DNA of 50,244 nt, taken from NCBI GenBank assembly GCA_018303075.1, contig JAGVYW010000033.1, positions 1-50,244 of the forward strand, written 5' to 3'. This stretch comes from Candidatus Woesearchaeota archaeon. Lineage in GTDB: Archaea > Nanobdellota > Nanobdellia > Woesearchaeales > DSVV01. The notes under the pieces are model-generated. The model was not told where the DNA came from and made no database searches. It saw only the letters and a program-made list of their open reading frames with translations. Below, in pieces: positions 1 through 8,342 of this stretch. Positions within the stretch are counted from its first letter, which is position 1. Every line of letters begins with the position of its first letter. Position numbers and translations under genes: made by a program.

Positions 1-2
1 AT

Positions 3-413
3 AATAAAAAAGGATTATTGCCTAAGAACCCAGAGATTATTGTTGAGGAGTATGAGGCAAGCAAAGGCAAAGAATTTTTTATTTCTTATGAAGATAAAAA
101 GCAGGATATTCTGCTTGGTTTTGTCAGGTTGAGGTTTCCTTCTCAGTTTTTGCGGCCAGAAATCACACAAAAGTCTGCTTTGATCAGGGAATTGCATGTT
201 TATGGAGAAGCAGAAGCAATAGGCGATACTGCAGTTGAGGAATCTATTGTACAGCATAAAGGCATTGGGAAAAAATTAATGCAAAAAGCTGAAGATATTG
301 CACGAGAAAATGGAAAAGATAAGATTGTGGTGATCTCTGCAGTTGGCACACAAGGATATTATAAAAAATTAGGCTATCATTTGGAAGGTGTTTATATGGT
401 GAAAGGGATATAA
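3..413 (+). CDS. elp3: Elp3-type tRNA uridine-modifying enzyme, C-terminal fragment
   Basis: The open frame enters from the left edge and ends in TAA at 411-413, so only the last about 136 residues are present. They match the C-terminal GNAT acetyltransferase domain of Elp3: a RELHVYG block, then QHKGIGKKLM, the acetyl-CoA loop with the Q/R-x-x-G-x-G/A pattern, and the family ending with VISAVGTQGYYKKLGY and GVYMVKG. In full-length Elp3 this domain follows a radical-SAM domain, and the enzyme builds the carboxymethyl-type modification on wobble uridine of tRNA. The radical-SAM half lies outside the window. The family occurs in archaea, eukaryotes and some bacteria, so by itself it does not settle the host. 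Confidence 0.88.
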   Translation, partial: NKKGLLPKNPEIIVEEYEASKGKEFFISYEDKKQDILLGFVRLRFPSQFLRPEITQKSALIRELHVYGEAEAIGDTAVEESIVQHKGIGKKLMQKAEDIARENGKDKIVVISAVGTQGYYKKLGYHLEGVYMVKGI

Positions 414-469
414 TATGTTAAAAAATTATTTTAAGTTACATTTAAATACAATCAATCTCTTATCCATCT

Positions 470-1627
470 ATGCTTAAACAAAATTTGCTTAAAATAAAAT
501 CAAATAAAAAAGCAGCTTTCTGGCTGAGATTTTTTATTATGTTTACAGTTTTGATAATTCTTTCATATGGTATCATTACTTTTTTTGATATAATTACTGA
601 GCAAGATTCAACTGCTGATTTAATAACAGAAAGTTATATCAAAGAAACACAGAAACAAATAACTCCTGTTTTTGATAATGGTTCAATTGATGTTTATTTC
701 TGCCAGACACAAAACTGTGCTGAAAAAGCAGTTGAACTTATCAATGCAGCAAAACAAACAATAAGCTGTGCATTATATGATCTTGATAATCAAGAGATTC
801 TTCTGGCTTTGCAGAAAAAGGCACAGCAGAATGTTTTTGTGAGAGTTGTTGTTGATAATGACAATAAAGGAGAGCTGCAAGGCAATGTTTTTAGATTTGA
901 TAATAACAATCAGCTGATGCATAATAAGTTTTGTGTGTTTGATAATTCATCGTTGTTTACAGGAAGTATGAACCCAACAGATAATGATATCTATAAAAAT
1001 GACAATAATTTTGTTGTTATAAATTCGTCAAAAATTGCAGAGAATTACAATGATGAATTTAAAGAACTCTGGAATGAAGAGTTTGGAAATGGGAAGGAAG
1101 TAAGATATCCAAAGATTGTTCTGAATATAAATGTTTCAGATGATTCTATAAATATCTTAAGTAATCAGCAGAATCATAGCCTGCAAAATCAGCAGATAGA
1201 AATAGAAAATTATTTCTGTCCAGAGGATAAATGCGAACAGCAAGTTATTGAGATTCTTAAAACAGCAAAGAAAAGCATTTATTTTATGGTGTTTTCGTTT
1301 ACTTCAGATAATATTGGCAATATTTTAATGGAAAAAGCAAAGCAAGGTATTGTTATAGATGGTGTTTTTGATACTTCACAAAATAATCAATTTACAGAAT
1401 ATTTGAGATTAAAGGATGCAAATATTTCCGTTATTTTTGACAACAATAAATATAAACTGCATCATAAAGTCTTCATAGTAGATGAAACTGTTGTAATTAC
1501 AGGCAGTTATAATCCAACTAAGAATGGCAATGAGAACAATGATGAAAATGTAATCATTATTCATGATGCTGAGATTGCAGCCAAATATCTGCAGGAGTTT
1601 GAGCGAATTAAGGTAGTCACAAAATAG
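470..1627 (+). CDS. Membrane-anchored phospholipase D-like protein with two PLD domains
   Basis: This 385-residue protein has one N-terminal membrane helix (about residues 17-38) and two PLDc_2-type domains. The first HxKxxxxD motif is H151-K153-D158, followed by a GS motif (FTGSMNP). The second is H331-K333-D338 with ITGSYNP. Both half-sites are intact, so the two domains can form one composite phosphodiesterase active site. Families of this shape are nucleases or phospholipases; the substrate is not evident. The helix should place the catalytic part outside the membrane, which suggests an extracytoplasmic nuclease or lipid hydrolase. There is no Shine-Dalgarno before the ATG. An AT-rich box (ACATTTAAATAC, about 437-449) fits an archaeal promoter. 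Confidence 0.8.
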   Translation: MLKQNLLKIKSNKKAAFWLRFFIMFTVLIILSYGIITFFDIITEQDSTADLITESYIKETQKQITPVFDNGSIDVYFCQTQNCAEKAVELINAAKQTISCALYDLDNQEILLALQKKAQQNVFVRVVVDNDNKGELQGNVFRFDNNNQLMHNKFCVFDNSSLFTGSMNPTDNDIYKNDNNFVVINSSKIAENYNDEFKELWNEEFGNGKEVRYPKIVLNINVSDDSINILSNQQNHSLQNQQIEIENYFCPEDKCEQQVIEILKTAKKSIYFMVFSFTSDNIGNILMEKAKQGIVIDGVFDTSQNNQFTEYLRLKDANISVIFDNNKYKLHHKVFIVDETVVITGSYNPTKNGNENNDENVIIIHDAEIAAKYLQEFERIKVVTK

Positions 1628-1630
1628 CAA

Positions 1631-1640
1631 TAATTATATA
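1631..1640 (+). promoter_or_regulatory. TATA box of the sigma-factor gene
   Basis: TAATTATATA lies about 21-30 bp upstream of the TTG start at 1661, where an archaeal TBP/TFB promoter would sit for a leaderless transcript. No Shine-Dalgarno precedes the start. I see no good TTGACA/TATAAT pair here. Confidence 0.5.
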
Positions 1641-1660
1641 CTCTTTTAATTTCCTTTATA

Positions 1661-3097
1661 TTGGGGATACTATTGGAAGATGTTGTTGGTAGTTTTCAAG
1701 GTAGTTGTTGTATTGATGATCAAATAAATACTGTCCAAGAAACTCCTTATAACACAGCTTATATTGATTCTTTTATTACTTATCTGAATGGTATAGGTGA
1801 AGTTCAATTATTAACAAAAGAACTTGAAATTTCTTTAACTAGAGAACTTCGTGAAGCACGATATTCTTTTATTGGAAAAATTTACGATGTGAATCCAATT
1901 TATGTTCTTAAACCACTGGTTAAAATATTTCATCTGGATACTGTTAACCCTATTGGTGTTGCAGAAAGCCAAGATGTTAATTATAAAGGTTATGGTGAAA
2001 GTAATCAAGAAAACATTAAGTATACAGAAGGTAAAGTTAAAGCGTATGATAGTATGCGTAAAACTGTTAAACGTTTTTATTCTGATATTATGCAGATGAT
2101 TAATAATGAATTACCTAAATCAGGCAGAGTAATACCTTCTGCAGCTGAAAAATCATTATATGGTAAATGTGTTCTGAGAGAAATTATTGATTTTGGTGTA
2201 AATTCATCGTTTTATCATGAATCATATTCTTTGTTTAAGGCAGCTACTCTTTATTATATTAAATTTTATGAACATAAATTTGATGATACTTTAACAAAAA
2301 ATGCACGAATATTAAAGATATACGATGCTTACAAAAATGATTTTATCTCAATTGGAAGAGATTATAGAACATATAAATCAATTTGTGATAAATTAGTATC
2401 TGCAAATCTCAGGCTTGTTGTATCAATTGCAAAAAGATATACACATTTATTAGATGGAATGACGTTTGCAGATATTATTCAAGAGGGAAATAATGGATTA
2501 ATAAAAGCAATAGAAAAATTTGATGAACGTCGAGGAAATAGATTTTCAACTTATGCAACATGGTGGATTAAGCAGACGATAACTCGTGCAATTGCTGATC
2601 AAAATAAGACAATCCGTATCCCTGTTTATATACAGGAAAAATTTACACTAACATATAATGCAATAGAAAAGGGTGGCAAAACTTTCGAGGAGCTAATGCG
2701 TGAAAATAAAGAAATTGGTAGAAGTAAATATCTTGATGAAAAAACCTATCATAATCATAGACAGCGATTAATAACTGCTTCACTTGATGATAGAATTGGA
2801 GCAGAAACTGATATGACTTATTATGATATGCTTGCAGATACAAAGTCAGTTTTACCTGAAGATTATCTTATTTCTGGTGATGATAAACGTGAAGTGCATG
2901 AATTATTGTTTGGATTAACTGAAAAAGAAAGAAAAATTATCGAACAGAGATTTGGTATTGGCAGTTGTATTCCAATGACACTTGAAGAAGTAGGAAAACT
3001 GCATGGTGTAACGCGTGAACGTATTAGGCAGATTGAAGTTATAGCATTGAGAAAAATGAGAAATCATTCAAATGGAAACGATGGTAAAAAAAAGTAA
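1661..3097 (+). CDS. Bacterial-type sigma-70 family RNA polymerase sigma factor
   Basis: This 478-residue protein is a full group-1/2-like sigma factor. Region 1.2 is at about 34-67 (YIDSFITYLNGIGEVQLLT), then a roughly 170-residue unconserved segment. Region 2 is at about 240-320: LVSANLRLVVSIAKRY, the GLIKAIEKFD core-binding helix, and the -10 melting segment RFSTYATWWIKQTITRAI. It keeps W301-W302, Q305 and T308, the counterparts of E. coli W433-W434, Q437 and T440. Region 3 and the 3.2 finger (SLDDRIG to LPED, about 374-401) follow. Region 4 (about 408-470) ends in a helix-turn-helix with VTRERIRQIE. Region 1.1 is absent. The start is TTG; no earlier ATG fits. In bacteria such proteins direct core RNA polymerase to -10/-35 promoters. 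In an archaeon its polymerase partner is unknown. Codon use looks like its neighbours. Confidence 0.93.
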   Translation: MGILLEDVVGSFQGSCCIDDQINTVQETPYNTAYIDSFITYLNGIGEVQLLTKELEISLTRELREARYSFIGKIYDVNPIYVLKPLVKIFHLDTVNPIGVAESQDVNYKGYGESNQENIKYTEGKVKAYDSMRKTVKRFYSDIMQMINNELPKSGRVIPSAAEKSLYGKCVLREIIDFGVNSSFYHESYSLFKAATLYYIKFYEHKFDDTLTKNARILKIYDAYKNDFISIGRDYRTYKSICDKLVSANLRLVVSIAKRYTHLLDGMTFADIIQEGNNGLIKAIEKFDERRGNRFSTYATWWIKQTITRAIADQNKTIRIPVYIQEKFTLTYNAIEKGGKTFEELMRENKEIGRSKYLDEKTYHNHRQRLITASLDDRIGAETDMTYYDMLADTKSVLPEDYLISGDDKREVHELLFGLTEKERKIIEQRFGIGSCIPMTLEEVGKLHGVTRERIRQIEVIALRKMRNHSNGNDGKKK

Positions 3098-3113
3098 TGT
3101 GAATCACAATCAA

Positions 3114-3120
3114 TTTAAAT
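3114..3120 (+). promoter_or_regulatory. TATA box of mutL
   Basis: TTTAAAT lies 23-29 bp upstream of the mutL ATG at 3143, consistent with a leaderless archaeal transcript. No Shine-Dalgarno is present before the ATG. Confidence 0.4.
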
Positions 3121-3142
3121 CATTCTTAGTTCTCTTCTTTCT

Positions 3143-4837
3143 ATGGGGAAGATAAAAGAGCTTGATAAAGATTTAGTCAATAAAATAGCTGCAGGAGAAG
3201 TTATTGAGCGTCCAGCTTCTGTTGTAAAAGAATTGGTTGAAAATGCAATTGATGCAGGAGCAGCACATATTTCTATTGAAGTAATTGAAGGAGGCAAATC
3301 TTTTATTAAAGTGAGTGATGACGGCTGTGGAATTGAAAAAGAGGATGTTGTAATAAGTATACAAAGGCATACAACTTCAAAGATTGACAATCTACAGGAT
3401 TTATTCCAGATAACAACGCTTGGATTTCGAGGAGAGGCATTAGCCAGCATTGCTTCAATTGCAAAACTTGAGATGATAACAAAAACAAAAGAAAGCGATG
3501 TTGGTGTTTCAATAACTGTTGAAAACGGCAATGTTCTCAAACAAGAGTATGTGAGTGCAAAGCAAGGTACGACAATAACTATCTCAGATATTTTTTATAA
3601 TATACCCGCAAGAAAAAAACATCTGAAAGGAATTGCTGTTGAATTCAGTCATATACTTGATATTATTACGCGCTATGCATTAATCCATTCAGAGATACAT
3701 TTTCTTTTGACACATAATGGAAAAATAATAATAAATTCACCCTCAACAGCAGATATGCTCGGCAATATAGTTACTATTTACGGCAGAGATTTAACAAAAG
3801 AGCTTTTGCCGCTTAGTTTTGCGAATGGTGATGTTGAGATCACAGGCTATATTGGAAGGCCAAATGCAGCAAGAACTGATAAAGAATACCAAAGCTTGTA
3901 TATTAATAAAAGATACATCAAGAATTATATTCTAAACAAAGCAGTGTATGATGGATATGGTACTTTTTTATTTCATGGAAGACATCCAATCTTCATTCTT
4001 AATATCAATATATTGCCGCAAAAAGTTGATGTCAATGTACATCCTTCAAAATCAGTTGTGAGAATTGATAAAGAATATCTAATTTACGAAGCTATAAAAA
4101 AAGCGGTCATTGATACATTGGTTGAGGAAAATCTAATTCCAGAGATAATTGAATCAAAGCCAAAGGAGATTGATGCTAAACTAATGATGTCTTCATCTGG
4201 ACAATTTATTGAGTATCAGACTGCATTTACACAATCATCTCTTCAGAAGCAAAAGCAGATATTGAATATACGATTAATCGGAAAAATACATAATACTTTT
4301 ATCATTGCAGAAGATGAGAAAGGAATGATTCTTGTAGATCAGCATGCTGCACATGAAAGAGTTATGTATGAAAAATTTCTGAAAGAATATAAGGATAAAC
4401 AGATACAGGTACAGCAACTATTGACGCCGATTGTGCTGCACATAACACCAAATGAGTGTGTAATCATTGAACAGAATATTGAACTGCTTCAGAATGCAGG
4501 ATTTCATCTTGAGCAATTTGGCCATGATTGTTATCTGCTTCGTTCATTGCCTTCTGTGTTTGGAAGAACTCAGCATAAGCAATTGATTTATGATATTCTT
4601 GATGAGCTGAATCTTGGCGAGACTGTTAAAATTGAGGATATAAAAGAGGAGAGAATAGCAAGAGCTGCATGCAGAAGCGCTGTAAAAGCTCATGATGTGC
4701 TGGAATTTCCTGAGATTTATAAAATTCTTGAAGCGTTGTTTCAATGTGAAAATAAATTCACCTGTCCTCATGGAAGGCCAGCAATTATCCATTATTCACT
4801 CTATGAGCTTGAGAAAAAGTTTAAGAGAAAGGAATAG
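3143..4837 (+). CDS. mutL: DNA mismatch repair protein MutL
   Basis: This 564-residue protein has the whole MutL layout. The N-terminal GHKL ATPase shows NKIAAGEVIERPASVVKEL, the VKELVENAIDAGA helix, DDGCGI and GFRGEAL. A transducer domain and an S5-like fold (VDVNVHPSK) follow, then a C-terminal dimerisation/endonuclease domain. The nicking motif DQHA-x2-E-x4-E is intact (D399, H401, E405, E410), together with ACRSAVKAHD and the zinc-site CPHGRP (C541). It is therefore the endonuclease-type MutL used where there is no MutH. The family acts with MutS, which is not in this window. Bacterial-type mismatch repair is patchy in archaea and usually taken as acquired, which matches the neighbouring sigma factor. 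Confidence 0.95.
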   Translation: MGKIKELDKDLVNKIAAGEVIERPASVVKELVENAIDAGAAHISIEVIEGGKSFIKVSDDGCGIEKEDVVISIQRHTTSKIDNLQDLFQITTLGFRGEALASIASIAKLEMITKTKESDVGVSITVENGNVLKQEYVSAKQGTTITISDIFYNIPARKKHLKGIAVEFSHILDIITRYALIHSEIHFLLTHNGKIIINSPSTADMLGNIVTIYGRDLTKELLPLSFANGDVEITGYIGRPNAARTDKEYQSLYINKRYIKNYILNKAVYDGYGTFLFHGRHPIFILNINILPQKVDVNVHPSKSVVRIDKEYLIYEAIKKAVIDTLVEENLIPEIIESKPKEIDAKLMMSSSGQFIEYQTAFTQSSLQKQKQILNIRLIGKIHNTFIIAEDEKGMILVDQHAAHERVMYEKFLKEYKDKQIQVQQLLTPIVLHITPNECVIIEQNIELLQNAGFHLEQFGHDCYLLRSLPSVFGRTQHKQLIYDILDELNLGETVKIEDIKEERIARAACRSAVKAHDVLEFPEIYKILEALFQCENKFTCPHGRPAIIHYSLYELEKKFKRKE

Positions 4838-4890
4838 ACAATTAGATTTAAAAAAATTAATTCAAAATCTTTATAATCTCAATAAATATC

Positions 4891-5237
4891 CTTACTTTAT
4901 GGACGATCAAAGCAATCCATAATTCATATCATAACAAAAAAAGCAGATATTTAATAAAATATATGCAGCTCTTAAAGATGATGGGATTTTCATCAATGGT
5001 GACTTTGTCGAAGCAGAAGATCAAGAGATGAATGAACAATACAAAAAAGTGTATTTAAATTATCTTGAAGATAATCTCTTAGGGAATGAGTTGCAGGTTT
5101 GGTTAAACCATGTAATTATTGATGACAAGCCAATGAAACTTAGTGAACAAATCAGATTACTCAAAGAAGCAGGCTTTAAAGAGATCCAAGTTGTATGGCG
5201 ATTTAATAATGAAGCAGTTTATGTTGCGAAGAAATAA
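4891..5237 (+). pseudogene. Remnant of a class I SAM-dependent methyltransferase
   Basis: A frame open from 4935 to the TAA at 5237 encodes the C-terminal third of a UbiE-like methyltransferase: FNKIYAALKDDGIFINGDF, a helical insert, and LLKEAGFKEIQVVWRFNN near the end. The glycine-rich SAM-binding N-terminus is missing. Just upstream, a second frame reads WTIKAIHNSYHNKK, which resembles the expected AIHH-type segment before the KIYAAL helix. This suggests a frameshift near 4935 plus loss of the 5' part. An ATG at 5028 could still give a 69-residue peptide, but it would have no cofactor site. Confidence 0.6.
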
Positions 5238-5283
5238 CTCTCAAATATATTCAGATTTAATTTTACCTTCTAATTCATTTATA

Positions 5284-5478
5284 TTATGCGGCACTGCCAT
5301 CCAAAATTCCACATTCAAAGAATTGCGTTTGTTTTAAACTAATCTCAATCAATTTTCCATCATTATCTTTAAAACTGACTGTTTGCTCTTTTTTCTTTTT
5401 AGCTTCGTTTATTCTATCAAGTATTTCATCATCTGTATAATCGCTGTTCTCTAATCCTAATAATTGTTTAAATGACAT
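5284..5478 (-). CDS. Small hypothetical protein, 64 residues
   Basis: The predicted protein begins MSFKQLLGLENSDYTDDEIL and has a Lys-rich helical middle (about 25-34), a short beta-like stretch, and a hydrophobic C-terminal end with one cysteine. I do not recognise a family. The gene is supported by a very good archaeal promoter on the same strand at 5501-5518 (CGAAAGGTTTATATATAAG read on the minus strand), about 25-35 bp before the ATG. It lies between two other transcription units and does not obviously belong to an operon. Confidence 0.55.
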   Translation of the reverse strand: MSFKQLLGLENSDYTDDEILDRINEAKKKKEQTVSFKDNDGKLIEISLKQTQFFECGILDGSAA

Positions 5479-5500
5479 AATAGGTTCTTTAAGATAAACA

Positions 5501-5518
5501 CTTATATATAAACCTTTC
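5501..5518 (-). promoter_or_regulatory. BRE plus TATA box for the 64-residue ORF
   Basis: On the minus strand the sequence reads GAAAGG then TTTATATATAAG, a textbook purine-rich BRE followed by a TATA element. It sits 22-40 bp upstream of the ATG at 5478. Confidence 0.6.
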
Positions 5519-5547
5519 GTTATTTTAACTACTTTAAAGTAATGCTC

Positions 5548-6180
5548 TCAAAACATTTTCATAAATTCCTCTTTACTCTTGCATTTTAGAAATGGATTGC
5601 TTTTCTTTTGATTTTTTAGAGTATCACTTGGCATTGATCCATAATCATGTCCTGGAAGAATGATTGTATTTTCATCTAATTGGAGAATCTTGTTGTATAA
5701 AGAATCGTACATTGCAAGCTTGTTTCCTTCTTCGAGATCAATTCTTCCAATTGTGTTGATAAATAATGTATCGCCTGTAATTAAGTATTTATGCTGCTTG
5801 TTTTCAAAAAATAGGCAGATACTTCCTTTGGTATGTCCTGGTGTGTTGAGAATTCTTATATGAAAGTTGCCAAGAGTAATAATCTCGTTGTGTTTCAGTT
5901 TCTTGTCTATTTTTTCTTCAGAGTATTTTTCATTTTCATGCATTAATATTTTACAGTTGTAGCTAGTTTTAATCTCTTTGTTTTTCTCGATATGATCAAA
6001 ATGTGAATGTGTGTTGATGATGTAATTTAACTGCAGATTCTTTTTTTCTATCTCTTTTTCAATCAGTTGTATGTTTCCACACGGATCAACAATTATTGCT
6101 TCTTTTGATTGTTCATCATAAATAAGATAAGAAAAATTGTTATCATATCCTTTTGTTGCGAATTGAATTACTTGGAGCAT
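5548..6180 (-). CDS. MBL-fold metallo-hydrolase (glyoxalase II-like)
   Basis: This 210-residue protein carries the complete metallo-beta-lactamase metal site: THSHFDH (H58, H60, D62, H63), H116 in TPGHTKGS, D137 in ITGDTLF, and H178 in LPGHDYG. The size and the [11 protein letters not shown] segment fit the glyoxalase II / persulfide dioxygenase-like branch, which hydrolyses or oxidises thioesters and related thiols. The exact substrate cannot be read from the sequence. It is transcribed divergently from the rps27e operon, across about 100 bp that hold both promoters. Confidence 0.85.
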   Translation of the reverse strand: MLQVIQFATKGYDNNFSYLIYDEQSKEAIIVDPCGNIQLIEKEIEKKNLQLNYIINTHSHFDHIEKNKEIKTSYNCKILMHENEKYSEEKIDKKLKHNEIITLGNFHIRILNTPGHTKGSICLFFENKQHKYLITGDTLFINTIGRIDLEEGNKLAMYDSLYNKILQLDENTIILPGHDYGSMPSDTLKNQKKSNPFLKCKSKEEFMKMF

Positions 6181-6233
6181 AAGTATGTTTGTGAGTCTTT
6201 TAATAAAAATCTTCTCAAATTTAATAACAAACC

Positions 6234-6278
6234 TTTTTATATCACCTCTTATTCTTGTACTACTATTATTCAGGAGGT
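6234..6278 (+). promoter_or_regulatory. Promoter and Shine-Dalgarno of the rps27e operon
   Basis: A TATA-like TTTTATAT (6234-6241) starts the S27e/aIF2-alpha/Nop10/PAC2 unit. A strong AGGAGGT at 6272-6278 lies 7 bases before the ATG at 6286. An in-frame ATG at 6280 is too close to the site to be used. Confidence 0.5.
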
Positions 6279-6285
6279 TATGAGT

Positions 6286-6471
6286 ATGATATTAGCAAGA
6301 GAACCAAATAGTAAATTTGTTAAAATAAGGTGTCCTAAATGTAAAAATGAACAGATTACATTTGGGAAAAGTGCAACGATAGTGAAATGTTTAGTCTGCG
6401 AAAAAGTTTTGGTTGAGCCAACAGGCGGTAAATCAAAGATAAAAGCAAGAGTATTAGAAGTACTTGAATAA
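6286..6471 (+). CDS. rps27e: Ribosomal protein S27e
   Basis: This 61-residue small-subunit protein has the four-cysteine zinc ribbon of S27e: C-P-K-C in [13 protein letters not shown] and C-L-V-C in KCLVCEKVL, with the family ending [15 protein letters not shown]. The longer open frame that starts at 6109 is ignored, because a strong Shine-Dalgarno points to the ATG at 6286. It is followed by aIF2-alpha after 13 bases, then Nop10. This S27e / aIF2-alpha / Nop10 order is a well-known archaeal translation operon. Confidence 0.93.
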   Translation: MILAREPNSKFVKIRCPKCKNEQITFGKSATIVKCLVCEKVLVEPTGGKSKIKARVLEVLE

Positions 6472-6484
6472 AGGAGCAAAAATC

Positions 6485-7270
6485 ATGTTATATCGAAAGA
6501 AAGATTTGCCACAGGAATATGAAATAGTAATGTGCACTATTACAAAGATTCAGTATCATTCTGTATTTGCAACAATAGATGAATATGATCTTAAAGGTAT
6601 GATTCATATCAGTGAAGTGGCTGCAGGAAGAATAAGAAACATCAACGAATATGTTAAGGAAGGAAAGGTTGTTGTTTGCATGGTTCTTAGGATTGACAAA
6701 GAACGAGGGCATATTGATCTGTCATTGAGACGAGTAACTGATATGCAGCGGAAAACTAAAATAAATGAGATGAAATTAGAGCAGATAGCTGAAAAGATAA
6801 TTGAAGTTGTTGCTCATTCAACTAAACGTGATGTACGGCAAGTATATGAACATATTACAACTCCTGTTTTCAAGAGATATAATTATTTACATAGATTTTT
6901 TGAAGATATTGTGGCTGGTTCTGTTGATGTAAAAGAGTTAAATGTCCCAAAGGAATATGAAAAAATTCTTGTTGAAACAGTAAAACAAAGGATAAAGCAG
7001 CCTGAAGTTGCAATAAAAGGAGATCTTCATATCAAAACATATGAAAGCAATGGATTAGAATTAATAAAAAATCTATTTAAAAATGTAACAGAATTTGGGA
7101 AAAAGGCATTAGATATCAAATACGCTGGCGCGGGTATTTATAAGATAACAATTAAACAAGATGATTATAAAAAAGCAGAAGCAATTGTCAAAGAAATGCT
7201 TGAAATTGTTAAAAAGTCCTGCAAAAGTACAAATACTCAGTTTGAATTTATTCGAGCAGAAACTAAATAA
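6485..7270 (+). CDS. Translation initiation factor aIF2 subunit alpha
   Basis: The 261-residue protein begins with an S1-type OB domain (YEIVMCTITKIQYHSVFATI, then KGMIHISEVAAGRI). It continues with the helical middle domain and ends in the alpha/beta C-terminal domain that contacts the gamma subunit (GDLHIKTYESNGLELIKNL to the end). aIF2 delivers initiator Met-tRNA to the small ribosomal subunit. The start is taken as ATG 6485 rather than the TTG at 6464, because AGGAG at 6472-6476 lies 8 bases before it and the TTG overlaps rps27e. The motif KRDVRQVYEH is typical of the archaeal subunit. Confidence 0.93.
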   Translation: MLYRKKDLPQEYEIVMCTITKIQYHSVFATIDEYDLKGMIHISEVAAGRIRNINEYVKEGKVVVCMVLRIDKERGHIDLSLRRVTDMQRKTKINEMKLEQIAEKIIEVVAHSTKRDVRQVYEHITTPVFKRYNYLHRFFEDIVAGSVDVKELNVPKEYEKILVETVKQRIKQPEVAIKGDLHIKTYESNGLELIKNLFKNVTEFGKKALDIKYAGAGIYKITIKQDDYKKAEAIVKEMLEIVKKSCKSTNTQFEFIRAETK

Positions 7271-7292
7271 AAATTTAATAAGAAGATGCACT

Positions 7293-7466
7293 ATGAAACA
7301 TATATTACGATGTCCTGTCTGTAAGACTTATACAATGAAACAACATTGCAATTGCGGCGAAAAGGCAATTGATATGAAACCTGCAAAGTATTCTCCTGAA
7401 GATAAATATGCAAGATATAGACGAGAAATAAAAAAACAACAATTAGTTGATAATAATATCATCTGA
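7293..7466 (+). CDS. nop10: H/ACA ribonucleoprotein subunit Nop10
   Basis: The 57-residue protein matches archaeal Nop10: an N-terminal zinc ribbon with CPVCKTYTMK and CNCG, then the diagnostic PAKYSPEDKYARYRREIK linker. Nop10 binds Cbf5 in the guide-RNA pseudouridylation complex. The ATG at 7293 is the natural N-terminus; the frame is open further upstream only because it overlaps aIF2-alpha. It is the third gene of the operon. Confidence 0.93.
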   Translation: MKHILRCPVCKTYTMKQHCNCGEKAIDMKPAKYSPEDKYARYRREIKKQQLVDNNII

Positions 7467-7480
7467 GATGATTATGCATA

Positions 7481-8284
7481 ATGACATGGAAATTTAATCA
7501 AATTGGAAAGATTCCAGAACTAAAGAATCCAATTCTTATAGAAGGTATGCCTGGAATAGGCAATGTTGGAAAGGTTGTGGCTGATTTTTTGATTGAACAA
7601 TTAAAAGCTGTAAAAATATATGATGTATTTTCAAATAAATTTCCTCATTCTGTGTTTGTCAACGAAGACAATATTATAGAACTGCCGACAATTGAGATAT
7701 ATTATAAACGTTTTACAAAAAAAGGCAGGACAAATGACCTTATTATCTTAACAGGTGATATTCAACCTATTGATGAGGAAAGCTGTTATGAGTTTTGTGA
7801 TGCAATTGTAGATCTTTTTTTGAAGCTTAAAGGAACAGAAATAATCACATTAGGTGGAGTTGGTCTTATGGAGATAGGAAATCCACCAAAAGTATACTGT
7901 ACTGGCAATAAAAAAGAAATAATCAAGAGATATACAACAGAAACTGCAGCAAAAGATAAATTGTATGGTGTAATTGGTCCAATTATTGGTGTATCTGGAG
8001 TTCTTTTAGGTATGGCAGCAAAAAAGAAAGTGCCGGCTGTGACTCTTCTTGCAGAAACACTTGCGCATCCAATGTCATTGGGAGTAGCTGGAGCTAAAGA
8101 AATACTTACAATTCTCAATAAGAAATTATTGCTGGAAGTTGATATCACAAAGCTTGACAAAGAAATCAAAGAATTGGAAGAAGAGATGCTAAAAACAACA
8201 AAAGAATTAGAAGAAGTTTATAAGCAATCATCTGTAAAAAGATTAAAACAACAATTATCAACAGATGCTAATTATATAGGTTGA
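7481..8284 (+). CDS. PAC2-family protein (proteasome assembly chaperone-like)
   Basis: This 267-residue protein fits the archaeal PAC2 family: PILIEGMPGIGNVGKVVADFL at the start, a DLIILTGDIQP strand, GLMEIGNPPKVY, and GPIIGVSGVLLGMAAKK. The C-terminal 45 residues form a charged coiled coil. Family members related to PbaB act as ATP-independent chaperones linked to the proteasome. The gene is the last of the S27e operon, 14 bases after Nop10, as in many archaeal genomes. The exact client is not known from the sequence. Confidence 0.85.
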   Translation: MTWKFNQIGKIPELKNPILIEGMPGIGNVGKVVADFLIEQLKAVKIYDVFSNKFPHSVFVNEDNIIELPTIEIYYKRFTKKGRTNDLIILTGDIQPIDEESCYEFCDAIVDLFLKLKGTEIITLGGVGLMEIGNPPKVYCTGNKKEIIKRYTTETAAKDKLYGVIGPIIGVSGVLLGMAAKKKVPAVTLLAETLAHPMSLGVAGAKEILTILNKKLLLEVDITKLDKEIKELEEEMLKTTKELEEVYKQSSVKRLKQQLSTDANYIG

Positions 8285-8312
8285 TTATATTAGACATAGA
8301 AAATCAATAAAC

Positions 8313-8320
8313 TATTTATA
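8313..8320 (+). promoter_or_regulatory. TATA box for the 108-residue membrane protein
   Basis: TATTTATA lies 23-30 bp upstream of the ATG at 8343; no Shine-Dalgarno is visible, so a leaderless or near-leaderless transcript is likely. Confidence 0.4.
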
Positions 8321-8342
8321 TCATTACAATCTGTATTAAATT

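Noticed and set aside
1600-1660. Bacterial -35/-10 promoter for the sigma gene
   Set aside because: No TTGACA-like box lies at the right distance from a TATAAT-like box; the archaeal TATA position is a better fit.
7786-8169. Antisense frame of 127 codons over the PAC2 gene
   Set aside because: The PAC2 frame has recognisable family motifs and an operon position; the opposite frame has neither.
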